Assembly: GCA_002418765.1 (NCBI GenBank)
Contig: DIET01000007.1
Span: 12,704-69,908 of the forward strand
DNA from: Peptococcaceae bacterium UBA5767
GTDB taxonomy: Bacteria; Bacillota; TC1; UBA5767
Direction of reading: 5' to 3'
Length of the DNA stretch: 57,205 nt
The position numbers were made by a program, and so were the translations under genes. This document shows, piece by piece, positions 1 to 8,942 of the stretch; the first letter of the stretch is position 1, and every line of letters starts with the position of its first letter. Under the pieces are notes generated by a model. It made no database searches, was not told the origin of the DNA, and saw only the letters and a list, made by a program, of their open reading frames with translations.

Positions 1-1
1 G

Positions 2-316
2 GAACACCCCGCCGTTAAAGAGGCGCTTATCCAACGCATGGCAAAGGATCTTCCTATTGCAGCCATCTGTGCCGCCCCAAGCATTTTGGGGGAACTGGGT
101 CTTCTTCATGGGCGCCGGGCCACTTGCTATCCCGGTCTGGAAGATAAGCTCATCGGGGCCTTGATAAGCCACGATGCTGTCGTCACGGACAAAGCACTCA
201 TCACCTCCCAGGGTCCAGGTACAGCGGTTTTGTTCGCCCTCACCTTGATTCAGAAATTCGTAGATGCCGAAACAGCTGTCCGGGTAGCCAAAGGATTGCT
301 GATCGATTCCTATTGA
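2..316 (+). CDS. DJ-1/PfpI family protein, C-terminal part (cut by window edge)
   Basis: The frame is already open at base 2 (E-H-P-A-V-K upstream of the first Met), so only about the last 104 residues are in the window. IAAICAAPSILGELGLL carries the cysteine at the nucleophile elbow of the DJ-1/ThiJ/PfpI superfamily, and ITSQGPGTAVLFAL matches the family's C-terminal helix region. Family members act as glyoxalase III, deglycase-like or stress-response proteins in the cytoplasm; the exact reaction cannot be told from this fragment. The gene converges on the phosphohexomutase gene and the two coding ends overlap by 7 nt. Its terminator seems to lie inside that neighbour's coding region. Family assignment is solid, function is not. 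Confidence 0.85.
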   Translation, partial: EHPAVKEALIQRMAKDLPIAAICAAPSILGELGLLHGRRATCYPGLEDKLIGALISHDAVVTDKALITSQGPGTAVLFALTLIQKFVDAETAVRVAKGLLIDSY

Positions 317-2049
317 TCAACCAAAAACGGTACATTCTTGGCGCGTGATACCATCAAGAGATCTGCTTCCAGCTGCTTCAATCTTTTGGAAGCAGCTTTT
401 TTATCTGCGGCTACACTTCCCAAATACATCTTGATCTTGGGCTCCGTGCCGGAAGGCCTTACGGCTATCCAGGATCCATCATCGTAGATCCATTTGATCA
501 GGGCTTCATAAGGAAAGTCTAACGCTTCTTCGTGATGCGTCATATTGTCTCTCACAAAAGCCATGTGCCTGGCATAGTCTTCGATACGCACAACCCGGCT
601 CAGTGAATCCAGCACAAAAGAAACATCAGCCAGAGAAGCAATCTGTTCGGGTCTGACATCTGACAAGGCGACAGACCAGCTCTTTTCCAGATGTACTCCG
701 CACCGGCTTTCCCAATTGGCCAAAGCATCCCATACGGTCTTGCCCTTTTTCCCTAGATCATAGGCCAGACCCAGCATCAGCCCCATGGCCAAAATGGCAT
801 CCTTGTCTCTGGTCAGATGGCCCCATAGATAGCCGCCACTCTCCTCATAACCAAACACCACTTGCTTTTGTTTTATGTTGTCGTATGTCTCCATTTTCTG
901 ACCTATATACTTGAATCCTGTTAGCGTGTACTCCACAGAAGCACCCAAATATCTGGCCACGCTGGCTCCCAGTTCCGAAGTCACCACGGTCTGAAGGACA
1001 ACGTCCCCAGGACCAACCACAGCTTGTTTTTGCAAAAGTGTAGCCAGCATCAAGGCACCGCAGGCATTGCCTCCCAAATACTGGTATTGTCCGTGTTGTT
1101 TTTTTGCCATCACACCCAATCGATCGGCATCAGGATCCGTAGCGAAGATCAGGTCAGCATCTACCTGCTCTGCGAGTACAATGGCCCTTTGAAACACTTC
1201 TTTATCCTCTGGATTCGGTGTTTTGACGGTGGGAAAATCCGGATGGTCGTCGGACTGACTGGCAACCTCATAGGCCTCCACAAATCCCAAGGATGAAAAT
1301 AGCGCCTGGGCGACCCGTCGTCCCGTACCATGAAGCGGCGTATAGACAACCTTGAGTCGCCCAGCCACAGCCTTATTTTCCGGAATGACTTTTTTTTCTT
1401 TTAAAAGCAACCGGACATCTTGGATATAGGCCTGGATTTCTTCGCTACCCAACAGCTGTGCTTGTTTTTTTGTCGGTACACCAGGCCGAAGGGATTCTGC
1501 AAAGGTTTGCTCCTTCATTCTTTTTTGAATCAACAAAGCCTGTTTGGGCACCAATTGAACACCCTGCGCATTGTAGATTTTATAGCCATTGTATGACTTC
1601 GGATTATGGCTGGCCGTGATCACAATACCCCCGGATGCCTTGTGGTGCCGAATGGCGTAAGACAAAAGAGGTGTGGGTACGGCAAAGGAAAACAGCAACA
1701 CGTCTAGGCCTTGTTCCAAGAAAACCTGGCTGGCCACCTGGGCCATGATGGCTGAGCCATGCCTTACATCATAGGCGACGATCAGACAGGGAGTAATGTC
1801 AGTCTCTTTATGCTCCCACACTTCCTTGGCAAAAGCCTGACTGACCCAGCGCACGGTATAGGCATTCATACGACTCGTTCCAGCACCCAGAAGAGCCCTG
1901 AGACCACCCGTTCCAAAATCAATAAACCGAGAAAACCGCTCCGTCAACGCTTCTTCATCATGCAGAATATCCCTGATCTCTTGCTTATTTGCTGCATCAA
2001 TATAAGGGTGTTCCAGCCAATGAAAGACTTCCGTCATGATTTCATTCAT
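310..2049 (-). CDS. pgcA: Phosphoglucomutase/phosphomannomutase (alpha-D-phosphohexomutase)
   Basis: Interconverts hexose 6-phosphate and hexose 1-phosphate through a phosphoserine enzyme. Visible motifs in order: TASHNPKSYNGYKIY with the catalytic Ser, DPDADRLGV metal-binding loop, GYEESGGYLWG sugar-binding loop, and RPSGTEPKIKMYLG phosphate-binding loop. The length of 579 residues fits the long PgcA type of Bacillota rather than the shorter ManB/AlgC type. The start is supported by AGGA seven nt upstream of the ATG. It lies 3 nt downstream of manC in the same direction, so in this context mannose 6-phosphate to mannose 1-phosphate is a likely job, although glucose 1-phosphate for the dTDP-rhamnose genes is equally possible. 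The fold is certain; the substrate is inferred. Confidence 0.92.
   Translation of the reverse strand: MNEIMTEVFHWLEHPYIDAANKQEIRDILHDEEALTERFSRFIDFGTGGLRALLGAGTSRMNAYTVRWVSQAFAKEVWEHKETDITPCLIVAYDVRHGSAIMAQVASQVFLEQGLDVLLFSFAVPTPLLSYAIRHHKASGGIVITASHNPKSYNGYKIYNAQGVQLVPKQALLIQKRMKEQTFAESLRPGVPTKKQAQLLGSEEIQAYIQDVRLLLKEKKVIPENKAVAGRLKVVYTPLHGTGRRVAQALFSSLGFVEAYEVASQSDDHPDFPTVKTPNPEDKEVFQRAIVLAEQVDADLIFATDPDADRLGVMAKKQHGQYQYLGGNACGALMLATLLQKQAVVGPGDVVLQTVVTSELGASVARYLGASVEYTLTGFKYIGQKMETYDNIKQKQVVFGYEESGGYLWGHLTRDKDAILAMGLMLGLAYDLGKKGKTVWDALANWESRCGVHLEKSWSVALSDVRPEQIASLADVSFVLDSLSRVVRIEDYARHMAFVRDNMTHHEEALDFPYEALIKWIYDDGSWIAVRPSGTEPKIKMYLGSVAADKKAASKRLKQLEADLLMVSRAKNVPFLVDQ
371..402 (+). terminator. 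Rho-independent terminator for the DJ-1 gene, embedded in the opposing coding region
   Basis: AGCTGCTTC (371-379) and GAAGCAGCT (389-397) form a perfect 9-bp stem with a 9-nt loop, followed on the plus strand by six T (397-402). It lies 55 nt beyond the DJ-1 stop codon and inside the antisense 3' coding region of the phosphohexomutase gene. Confidence 0.7.
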
Positions 2050-2052
2050 TCT

Positions 2053-3387
2053 TTATTCCTCATCCAAACGGACGATATCGTCTTCTGTCAATTCCTTGCC
2101 CAGTTGCACTTCTACCATAGAAACCCTCGTGATTGCCTGTAGGCAATGCTTTTGATAGGGCTCGATGATCACTGTGCTTCCAGATTGCACCTGACTTTTT
2201 GCCCCATCCAGCAGCAACAACGCTTCCCCGTCCAATATCGTCCAGATCTCTTTTCGCTTTTGATGATACTGATGGCTGATTTTTTTCCCGGCCTCAATGG
2301 TAAGCTTCTTGGTGATACAGAACGTACCATCCGACAGGACACTCTGGTCCATCACCTGATAGTGACCCCATCTTTTTTCTTCAAACATCGGCCTGGCAGG
2401 AGAAGAACCCATCACAGCCTTCAATTGTGATGCCTTGTCCTTGTGTGTGACCAAGATACCATCATAGGTGGCCACCACCATGCACTGTGACAGACCCATG
2501 ACCACCACCGGGATGTTCAGTTCGTTGATGACTTGGGTGTCCTTAGAGCTCTCATCCAGATTGACCCGTCCCGTAAAGACCTCTTCAATCTCCTTGGCCA
2601 GTGCATCCCAGGTTCCCATGTCGCTCCAACGTCCATGGTGGGGAATAACACGCACCCGAACTGCTTTTTCCACGACCTTGTAATCAAAACTGGTGGCTTC
2701 AAGTTCTTGATAGTGCTCGTACAGATAAGGATATGTAACCTGTCCGGGAAACTCATTTTCCAAAAGCATAAGCAGGGTATGCAGTTTGAAGCCAAACACA
2801 CCACAATTCCACAAGGCCCCCTCTTCTATCAGTGTCATGGCTTTAGTCACCGAAGGTTTCTCTGAAAAGCGTAGCACCTTCAGGTGCTGCCCCTCTTTTT
2901 TTTCTGGCACAATGTAACCAAACTGTTCTAGCGGTTCTGTAGGTACAGCCCCGAGCAGAACAATGTCCGTTTGGGTTGTATTTAAAATCTCGTCTATCTG
3001 ATGGATCCGGTCGAAGAAATCCTGCTCCACATAAGAATCAATGGGCATGACCACCACAGTTTCTTCTTCCCCCAGCCCCACCTGATCTCTTAGATAAGCA
3101 CATGCCAGGGCAATGGCGGGATAGGTGTTTCGCCTTTCTGGCTCCAGCACCAGATGAAACGGACCTGAAAGCTGCGCCTGAATCTGATCTTTCTGGCTGC
3201 TGGAAGCTGCTATGGTCACGGACTGCAGACCTGGGAGCTGTTGAATCTGACCAAAGATGCGTTGCACCATGGACTGTTTTTGTCCCTGTCCGTCTGGCAG
3301 CACCTTGAGAAACTGCTTGCTTCTGATTTCATTGCTGAGAGGCCACAACCGTTTCCCTGATCCTCCTGATAACAATAGGATATGCAT
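2053..3387 (-). CDS. manC: Mannose-1-phosphate guanylyltransferase with C-terminal cupin
   Basis: Makes GDP-mannose from GTP and mannose 1-phosphate, the precursor used by Gmd/Rmd further right in the window. The N-terminus has the nucleotidyltransferase signature LLSGGSGKRLWPLS followed by RSKQFLKVL; FSEKPS and NCGVFGFK in the middle are typical of GMP. The last ~110 residues form a cupin of the type II mannose-6-phosphate isomerase class (KKISHQYHQKRKEIWTILDG, then a PYQKHCL metal-ligand segment), so the protein may be bifunctional. The length of 444 aa is usual for the class. An AAGGA site precedes the ATG. It sits between a GT4 gene and the phosphohexomutase gene, probably in one operon. 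Confidence 0.92.
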   Translation of the reverse strand: MHILLLSGGSGKRLWPLSNEIRSKQFLKVLPDGQGQKQSMVQRIFGQIQQLPGLQSVTIAASSSQKDQIQAQLSGPFHLVLEPERRNTYPAIALACAYLRDQVGLGEEETVVVMPIDSYVEQDFFDRIHQIDEILNTTQTDIVLLGAVPTEPLEQFGYIVPEKKEGQHLKVLRFSEKPSVTKAMTLIEEGALWNCGVFGFKLHTLLMLLENEFPGQVTYPYLYEHYQELEATSFDYKVVEKAVRVRVIPHHGRWSDMGTWDALAKEIEEVFTGRVNLDESSKDTQVINELNIPVVVMGLSQCMVVATYDGILVTHKDKASQLKAVMGSSPARPMFEEKRWGHYQVMDQSVLSDGTFCITKKLTIEAGKKISHQYHQKRKEIWTILDGEALLLLDGAKSQVQSGSTVIIEPYQKHCLQAITRVSMVEVQLGKELTEDDIVRLDEE

Positions 3388-3423
3388 GTTGTTTTTCCTT
3401 TCTCATGTGATTGTCTGCAGGGA

Positions 3424-4596
3424 CTACGCCATGACCTCCAAAAGCAATTGAGACAACTGGGAAGAGGCCCTTTCCAAAGAATAGTATTGTTGCTGCAGCG
3501 ATTTGGCTCTTACTGCAACGTCCATCGGTGTTTCCTGCAGCATCTCATATAAGCTACGGAGATATTCTTCTTTATGGTTGGCCACCTGAACGATGCCCGT
3601 GCTGGCGGGATCTTCCAGCAATTCTTCATAACCTACAAACGATTCTGTACTGCCCACGATGCGTAGTCCGAGACTTAGCGCCTCAGCGATTTTCACCTTC
3701 ATACCGGCACCCTTAAGAATAGGAGAAATCATGATGGCACTCGCAGGGAGAATATCTTCAATGTTGCTGAAATCAGCGTACAATTCCACCCCTGGCTGTT
3801 GACCCAGCTCCTTTTCCAATGCCAGAGATGGCCGGCTTCCCCCAATGATCAGGTGCACATGCTCATTTTTCTGCCGCAACATAGGCCAAACCTCAGCAAG
3901 AAACCAGCGCAGTCCCTCTACATTGCTATCGTACCAAAGGGATCCGATAAAAGCCAAAACCTGCCGACCCTGGCTGTTCTTTTGGAGCATACCGTTCTTT
4001 GACTCCAGACAAATGGGTATGATGGCACTTTTTTCTATTTGCACCTGGTAGATGCGTTGGGTGCGATATTGGTCACGCCTGGTAAGAAACAAAGCCGCAT
4101 CAATATGACGGCCAAAGAGCCCTTCATCCCTCTTGACCAAAGCATATTCCAGTTGCCTTACCAAAGCCTGCAGGCTTACTTTTTCTACTCGGTGGGCACT
4201 ATAGACATAGTCGAGTTCCACGTTTTGGTACTGCCCTATGATCCGAACAGAGGGAGATATTTTCTTTATATCCCTGGCTATAAAACCAAGCCTGGAACTG
4301 CCCAATACCAGCAAATCCGGATTAAACGATACCATGATGTGACGCAGATCCGAGAAATGCCAGGACCACCAAAGGTAGTTGCTGTGGCCAAAAAGTCTTG
4401 CCAGAACATCTTTTATCTTGGTTTTTTTGACGCTCGCCAGATGAATCTCATCCACCTGATCTGTACTGATACACTTAAAAACCCATCCTGGCTGCTTTTG
4501 GCTCAACCTAAGCAGCAGAGTATAAATTTTTCGCGATTCCAAACCGCCACCTGATGGTTCACTCATACTTCTTGGGTTTACATAAAGAATGTTCAA
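3424..4596 (-). CDS. Glycosyltransferase, GT4-like (GT-B fold)
   Basis: Cytoplasmic glycosyltransferase using a nucleotide sugar; donor and acceptor unknown. The N-terminus NILYVNPRSMSEPSGGGLESRKIY is split here as NILYVNPRS and a GGGLESRKIY loop, typical of GT4 proteins. The C-terminal donor-binding region includes LAFIGSLWYDSNVEGLRWFL and ISPILKGAGMKVKIAEALS. A longer reading frame begins at a TTG at 4620, but AGGAGG at 4606-4601 lies just upstream of the TTG at 4596, which gives an N-terminus MNILYVNP that fits the family, so I place the start there (390 aa). It heads the manC/phosphohexomutase group and is divergent from the flippase gene. Confidence 0.85.
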   Translation of the reverse strand: MNILYVNPRSMSEPSGGGLESRKIYTLLLRLSQKQPGWVFKCISTDQVDEIHLASVKKTKIKDVLARLFGHSNYLWWSWHFSDLRHIMVSFNPDLLVLGSSRLGFIARDIKKISPSVRIIGQYQNVELDYVYSAHRVEKVSLQALVRQLEYALVKRDEGLFGRHIDAALFLTRRDQYRTQRIYQVQIEKSAIIPICLESKNGMLQKNSQGRQVLAFIGSLWYDSNVEGLRWFLAEVWPMLRQKNEHVHLIIGGSRPSLALEKELGQQPGVELYADFSNIEDILPASAIMISPILKGAGMKVKIAEALSLGLRIVGSTESFVGYEELLEDPASTGIVQVANHKEEYLRSLYEMLQETPMDVAVRAKSLQQQYYSLERASSQLSQLLLEVMA

Positions 4597-4638
4597 TACC
4601 CCTCCTAATCCAAGAACCAAGCCTCAGCCAAATGGGAA

Positions 4639-4667
4639 TTTACGCCCATCCAAGGAAATGATATGAT
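4639..4667 (+). promoter_or_regulatory. Putative sigma-A-type promoter for the flippase gene
   Basis: TTTACG (4639-4644), a 17-nt spacer and TATGAT (4662-4667) resemble -35 and -10 boxes. They lie about 55 nt before the flippase start, in the 126-nt divergent gap. Confidence 0.45.
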
Positions 4668-4722
4668 GTGATGGTGGTTACCATGCAAATCATCTCATGA
4701 CCGAAACCAAGGGGACAAAACC

Positions 4723-6234
4723 ATGAACCAAGCTCTAGCGCATGTCGGAAAAAAGTCACTCATCGTGTCCATTGGCAATGTCCTTGGGAAAGTCTTCAGT
4801 TTTTTCTTTGCCATTGTCGTGGGAAGACTGCTGGGTGCTAAAAGCTATGGTGAATACATCTTCATCACCAGCTTTTTGTCCTTTTTTGTCGTTGTTTCTC
4901 ATGCCGGACTGAACAATGGTATCATGCACTTCCTTCCCAGATATCTAAAAATTGAGGATACCAGGAAGCAAATCGGTCAATTTGTCCTGACCTTTTCAGC
5001 CTTGGCAAGTTTATTCTTGTGTCTTTTACTTTTCGTATTCTCCCACAGCATCGCTACCTATATCCTGGGTGATCCTCAGTACCGGCACACCTTACTGATA
5101 CTAATTCCTTCTGTCTTTTTACTGGCCTTGGAACATACCATGCTGTCCATCATCAGGGCGAGCAAACGCATCAAGGAAGTTGTTTATGTCAACAATCTGA
5201 TCATCCCGCTAAGCAAACTTACCTTGCTTGTGCTGTTCTATTTTGCACTGGATGTTCGATCCATTTACAGTCTCATTGTTCCATATTATCTTTATTCTGC
5301 AGCCGTTCTCATTTATCTCTTTTTTCGCCTGAAAAAATATCGTCTGATCGGGTCTTGGTCTTGCCCCTTGGCCTTATATAAGGACATGCTGCGGTACTCT
5401 CTTCCTCTTATGCTCAGTGGCATCATCATGGTCCTGACCACCCATATCGACCAATTCATGATCGGTTATTACTTAGCCTCTGCACAAGTAGGCATCTATC
5501 GGGTGGCTTCCCAGTTTGCCGTGCTCACCAGCATCGCCTATATCTCCTTGCGCACCACCATTGATCCCGTCATTGCGGATTTGTATCACCAGAAAAAATG
5601 GACTGAGCTCAAAGAAATGTATGTGGTTTCTACCAAGTGGGTGTCCTTGATCAACCTGTTCATTTTCGGACTTTTCTTTGTTTTTGCAACAGACCTTCTG
5701 GGCTTGGTGGGAAGAGAATTCGTATCAGGCAGCACCGTCTTGATCTTGATCGCCCTGGGGCAAATCGTCAATTCCCTTACAGGAACAGCAGCCAATATCA
5801 ACAACATGACCGGCCATCCCCGTTATGCTCTCTATACCAAATTGGTCGTGGTGTTTGGCAACATCAGTCTGAATATATGGCTCATTCCCCTCTGGGGCAT
5901 CAACGGAGCGGCCATCGCCACCATGATCTCACTGATGGTATCGAACGGGATGAATCTGGCCTTTCTCTATCACCATTTGCGTATACAACCCTACAACCGT
6001 TCCTATTTAAAAATACCGGTCGCCCTTTTGGTATCCACCGGTTGTCTGCACCTTTTCTTGACCGCCCTACGCCTTCCCGTTCTGCTTCGCCTCATCGTCG
6101 GTTCAGCAGTCTATGTTCTGGTGTTTTTCAGCATTACCTACCTCTTTGTTCTTAGTCCAGAAGAACGAACCTGGATGGAGCATATCTGGAAGATAGTCCG
6201 GGGAGAAAAATCGATCAGATCCCTTTGGTCTTGA
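4723..6234 (+). CDS. wzx: Wzx-type polysaccharide flippase (MOP superfamily)
   Basis: Predicted inner-membrane flippase of lipid-linked oligosaccharides. The 503-aa protein is strongly hydrophobic throughout, with about 12-14 membrane segments. The N-terminal LGKVFSFFFAIVVGRLLGA with a following KSYGEY is characteristic of the polysaccharide-transport branch of the MATE/MOP fold, and GINGAAIATMISLMVSNGMN is the usual late conserved segment. AAGGGG precedes the ATG. It is transcribed alone to the right and converges with the carrier-thioesterase gene (17-nt gap). The window also encodes an ABC exporter, so this flippase probably serves a different glycan or an acylated intermediate. Confidence 0.9.
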   Translation: MNQALAHVGKKSLIVSIGNVLGKVFSFFFAIVVGRLLGAKSYGEYIFITSFLSFFVVVSHAGLNNGIMHFLPRYLKIEDTRKQIGQFVLTFSALASLFLCLLLFVFSHSIATYILGDPQYRHTLLILIPSVFLLALEHTMLSIIRASKRIKEVVYVNNLIIPLSKLTLLVLFYFALDVRSIYSLIVPYYLYSAAVLIYLFFRLKKYRLIGSWSCPLALYKDMLRYSLPLMLSGIIMVLTTHIDQFMIGYYLASAQVGIYRVASQFAVLTSIAYISLRTTIDPVIADLYHQKKWTELKEMYVVSTKWVSLINLFIFGLFFVFATDLLGLVGREFVSGSTVLILIALGQIVNSLTGTAANINNMTGHPRYALYTKLVVVFGNISLNIWLIPLWGINGAAIATMISLMVSNGMNLAFLYHHLRIQPYNRSYLKIPVALLVSTGCLHLFLTALRLPVLLRLIVGSAVYVLVFFSITYLFVLSPEERTWMEHIWKIVRGEKSIRSLWS

Positions 6235-6251
6235 TGCAAAGGCACATCGCC

Positions 6252-7301
6252 TCAGTCCTTGATATGCTTCAGCAGATCCTGCACCAGCCACTGGGAATGC
6301 TCATCGTAATTGATCTCACTGTGATAGCACGACAAAAATACGACCTCCATCTCTTGCGCCTGCTCCCGCCAGTAATCCTGGTGCCGTGTGGCCAATCCAT
6401 CGGGATGAATGGTACTATAATATATCATCCGACCCGCATAGTATTTGGGCTGATAATGGTTGATGGCATGCGTAAGATACACAGTGACAGGATACCATGG
6501 TTCCACCCAGGTCAAATGCTTCTGACTGCTCCAGCGGTACAAAGCGCCTACTCGCTTGCGCACCAAGAGAAAAACAAGCGAAGTAAACTTGCGCCACAGC
6601 AGTGGCAATAAAAAGCGCTTCTTGCTATCACGTATTTCCCAAAGGCTCCGCTTCCAAATTCTTCGGATCCCTTCTCCCGATTTTCTGTCCTTTCTTTGCA
6701 ATGCATCAAACAGGGCCAATAGTCCCACTGTCTTTTTTTGTTCTTTGAGTTGCCTGGCGATTTCAAAAGCCAGAACCCCCCCATAACATGTCCCACACAA
6801 ATGGTATGGTCCCTGGGGAAAATGGAGCAACAACTCGTCTACGTACGTCTTCGCCAACGCCTCAAAATTCAGAGGATGCGTGCCATGATAGGCCCGGCGC
6901 AAAAAGCGAAACGCATAGACAGGACGATCTTCTTCCATAAAGCGGGCCAACGCATGATACGTTGAGGCATGACCGTTTCCTGTATGAACACAAAACAAAG
7001 GGGGCTTACTGCCAGTTTCCTTGAGCGCCACCAAATGCTCTCTTTGAACCGCTGGCTTTGTCTTTAGAATCGATTCTTCTGCTTGGGTCAAATAGCGCAC
7101 GAGAAATCCGATATCCGGTGAAGCAAAAAAAGCATCATAGGGGACCTGCACCCCAAACTCCTCTTCCATCCTCGCCATCAGTTCTTCCAGCAGCATGGAA
7201 TCTCCCCCTAGCTGAAAAAATTGATCATGAACACCAATGTCTTCTTTGTTAAAAATCTCTCTCCATATGGCAAATAGCCGTTTTTCTTTGCTCTGATTCA
7301 T
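6252..7301 (-). CDS. Peptidyl/acyl carrier protein-thioesterase didomain with Cys nucleophile
   Basis: Residues 1-75 form a phosphopantetheine carrier domain (FFQLGGDSMLLEEL, attachment Ser35). Residues ~95-349 form an alpha/beta-hydrolase thioesterase of the NRPS type I family: PPLFCVHTGNG, then GTCYGG where the expected GxSxG Ser is Cys172, Asp199 in LLALFDA, and His327 in CYHSE. Such a domain releases or transfers the thioester-bound acyl or aminoacyl group. The start codon overlaps the end of the adenylation enzyme gene by 4 nt (ATGA), so the two are translationally coupled and together equal one A-PCP-TE module. A paralogous single-chain module lies across the divergent gap. Substrate and acceptor are unknown; polysaccharide decoration is an inference from the neighbours. 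Confidence 0.85.
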   Translation of the reverse strand: MNQSKEKRLFAIWREIFNKEDIGVHDQFFQLGGDSMLLEELMARMEEEFGVQVPYDAFFASPDIGFLVRYLTQAEESILKTKPAVQREHLVALKETGSKPPLFCVHTGNGHASTYHALARFMEEDRPVYAFRFLRRAYHGTHPLNFEALAKTYVDELLLHFPQGPYHLCGTCYGGVLAFEIARQLKEQKKTVGLLALFDALQRKDRKSGEGIRRIWKRSLWEIRDSKKRFLLPLLWRKFTSLVFLLVRKRVGALYRWSSQKHLTWVEPWYPVTVYLTHAINHYQPKYYAGRMIYYSTIHPDGLATRHQDYWREQAQEMEVVFLSCYHSEINYDEHSQWLVQDLLKHIKD

Positions 7302-8770
7302 CTTCCTTGTTCACTCCCCATTACCAACGTCATCAAAGCTACCCTGTCTATTTTCCCCGAAGGCAAAAGAGGAATGCGCTGCACCAGCTTGATTTTAAAA
7401 ACAGTCTTCCCTAGACAAAGACGCTCTTGCAGATAGGCTCCTACCAGGGCCTCTTTGGCCATATCCGTCAAAACCACGTACAACAGATCGTCCTCACCCA
7501 GGCAGAAACAGTCAGACACACCAGTTTTTTCCCGTAACAGCACTTCCAGTTCATCCAGATTAATCCGTTTTCCAAAGATTTTGATAAAGCGTTTTTTCCT
7601 TCCTACAATATAATAGCAACCATCTTGATCTCTTTTGGCCAGATCCCCGGTATAGAGCACACCCTGACACTCATCTCCCAGAGCCAGGTCTTCTCTTTTC
7701 TCGGCATAGCCAAGTGAAACATTGGGTCCGCGATAAACCAGTTCCCCTGTCACTGCAGGCCCATCAATCAGTCGATGTTCTGCATCAACCAGAACAAAGC
7801 TTCCTCCCGGAATAGGCCGACCGATGCTGCCCCGCTTCACAGAAGCCAGCTTGGGATCAAGATACGACATCCTGGCTGTCGCTTCTGTCTGTCCATACAT
7901 GATGAAGAAAGCCAGATCATGTTCTCTGGCATAGCGAGCGAAATCTTCCTGCAATGCAAGATCCAGCCTTCCACCCGCCTGCGTCAGGGTTTTCAACGAA
8001 GGAAGCGACCAGTCCAAAAAACCCATTTTTTTTAACAAGCCATAATGATATGGTACACCGGCCAGACTGGTCGCTTCATAACTTCGAAAAAAATCCCAAA
8101 AATCACGGTTCATCAGGGAATGGTCCGTAAGTAAAATAGTAGCACCTCGCATCAAGTGACTGTTGATCACAGAAAGGCCATACGCGTAATGCATAGGTAA
8201 CGTGGTGATGGCCCGTTCATATTCCGTGATTCCCAAATACTGGGCAATACTCCAAGCATTGGACTGAATATTTTCCAGGCTTAATCGGACCAATCTGGGA
8301 CTGCCTGTAGAGCCAGATGTGGAAAGAAGGAGCCGCAAGTCGGTATGCACCCTATGTTGTTCTGGCTGCGCCTGATGCAGAAGCACAAAGCCAAAGGCTT
8401 CATGCACCCGCTCCCACCTGGAAAACTGCGCTGTCTTCTCCAAAGGAAGCCAAAGAAACGAGGGATGATACAAACCAAGAAGATAAAGCAGCCTGTCCCC
8501 ATCCATCTTCTGATCCAAAAGAAGAACCGCCAGATCTCCCTCTAAACAGGACACATAACCAAGAACCGATCCTATGGTGTTGTTGCTTAAAGAAAAAAGC
8601 AATGGTTTTTCCGACCTCACCGAACCTGTTTCTGGTTCATCTCCACAAGAAACACAATGAACCTTGTCTAAAAATATCTTACTTTCCTTCTTCAAATCCC
8701 GGTAGGTCAAGGCCATGCCCGAGGGTTCTCTTAAGGCCACACGATCCGCAAACATTTCTCCTAACCACAT
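7298..8770 (-). CDS. AMP-forming adenylation enzyme (stand-alone A domain)
   Basis: Activates a carboxylic or amino acid as its adenylate and loads it on a phosphopantetheine carrier. Motifs: STSGSTGSPRLVRLS (A3), YGQTEATARMSY (A5), YTGDLAKRDQDG (A7), IVGRKKRFIKIFGKRINLDE (A8) and PLLPSGKID with the A10 lysine. The length of 490 aa fits a single A domain with its C-terminal lobe. An AAAGGAG site six nt before the ATG fixes the start. It overlaps the downstream carrier-thioesterase gene by 4 nt. It is divergent from the 857-aa A-PCP-TE gene. The substrate cannot be read by eye. Confidence 0.88.
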   Translation of the reverse strand: MWLGEMFADRVALREPSGMALTYRDLKKESKIFLDKVHCVSCGDEPETGSVRSEKPLLFSLSNNTIGSVLGYVSCLEGDLAVLLLDQKMDGDRLLYLLGLYHPSFLWLPLEKTAQFSRWERVHEAFGFVLLHQAQPEQHRVHTDLRLLLSTSGSTGSPRLVRLSLENIQSNAWSIAQYLGITEYERAITTLPMHYAYGLSVINSHLMRGATILLTDHSLMNRDFWDFFRSYEATSLAGVPYHYGLLKKMGFLDWSLPSLKTLTQAGGRLDLALQEDFARYAREHDLAFFIMYGQTEATARMSYLDPKLASVKRGSIGRPIPGGSFVLVDAEHRLIDGPAVTGELVYRGPNVSLGYAEKREDLALGDECQGVLYTGDLAKRDQDGCYYIVGRKKRFIKIFGKRINLDELEVLLREKTGVSDCFCLGEDDLLYVVLTDMAKEALVGAYLQERLCLGKTVFKIKLVQRIPLLPSGKIDRVALMTLVMGSEQGR

Positions 8771-8942
8771 CCCGGTCTCCTTTTCTTGCTTTCAATAGGA
8801 CCAACTTCTAATCCCTCTTGAATCCGCTGTCGCACCACAAGTATACATCACATCCCCATGAAAAACGTATTGCAGATTTGACCAGAATTGATAAAATGAT
8901 ACGTAGGATTGATGTTTATATTATCATCGAAAGAGAGTGCTT
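8771..8942. other. Divergent intergenic region between the two activation modules
   Basis: This 172-nt gap must hold promoters for both directions. GTATACT near 8840 (minus strand) could be a -10 box, and TTGACC near 8876 (plus strand) could be a -35 box, but no pair has convincing spacing. No strong hairpin is visible. Confidence 0.4.

Noticed and set aside
1024..1349. Short frames on either strand inside the phosphohexomutase gene
   Set aside because: They are shadows of a gene with full family motifs and have no ribosome sites.
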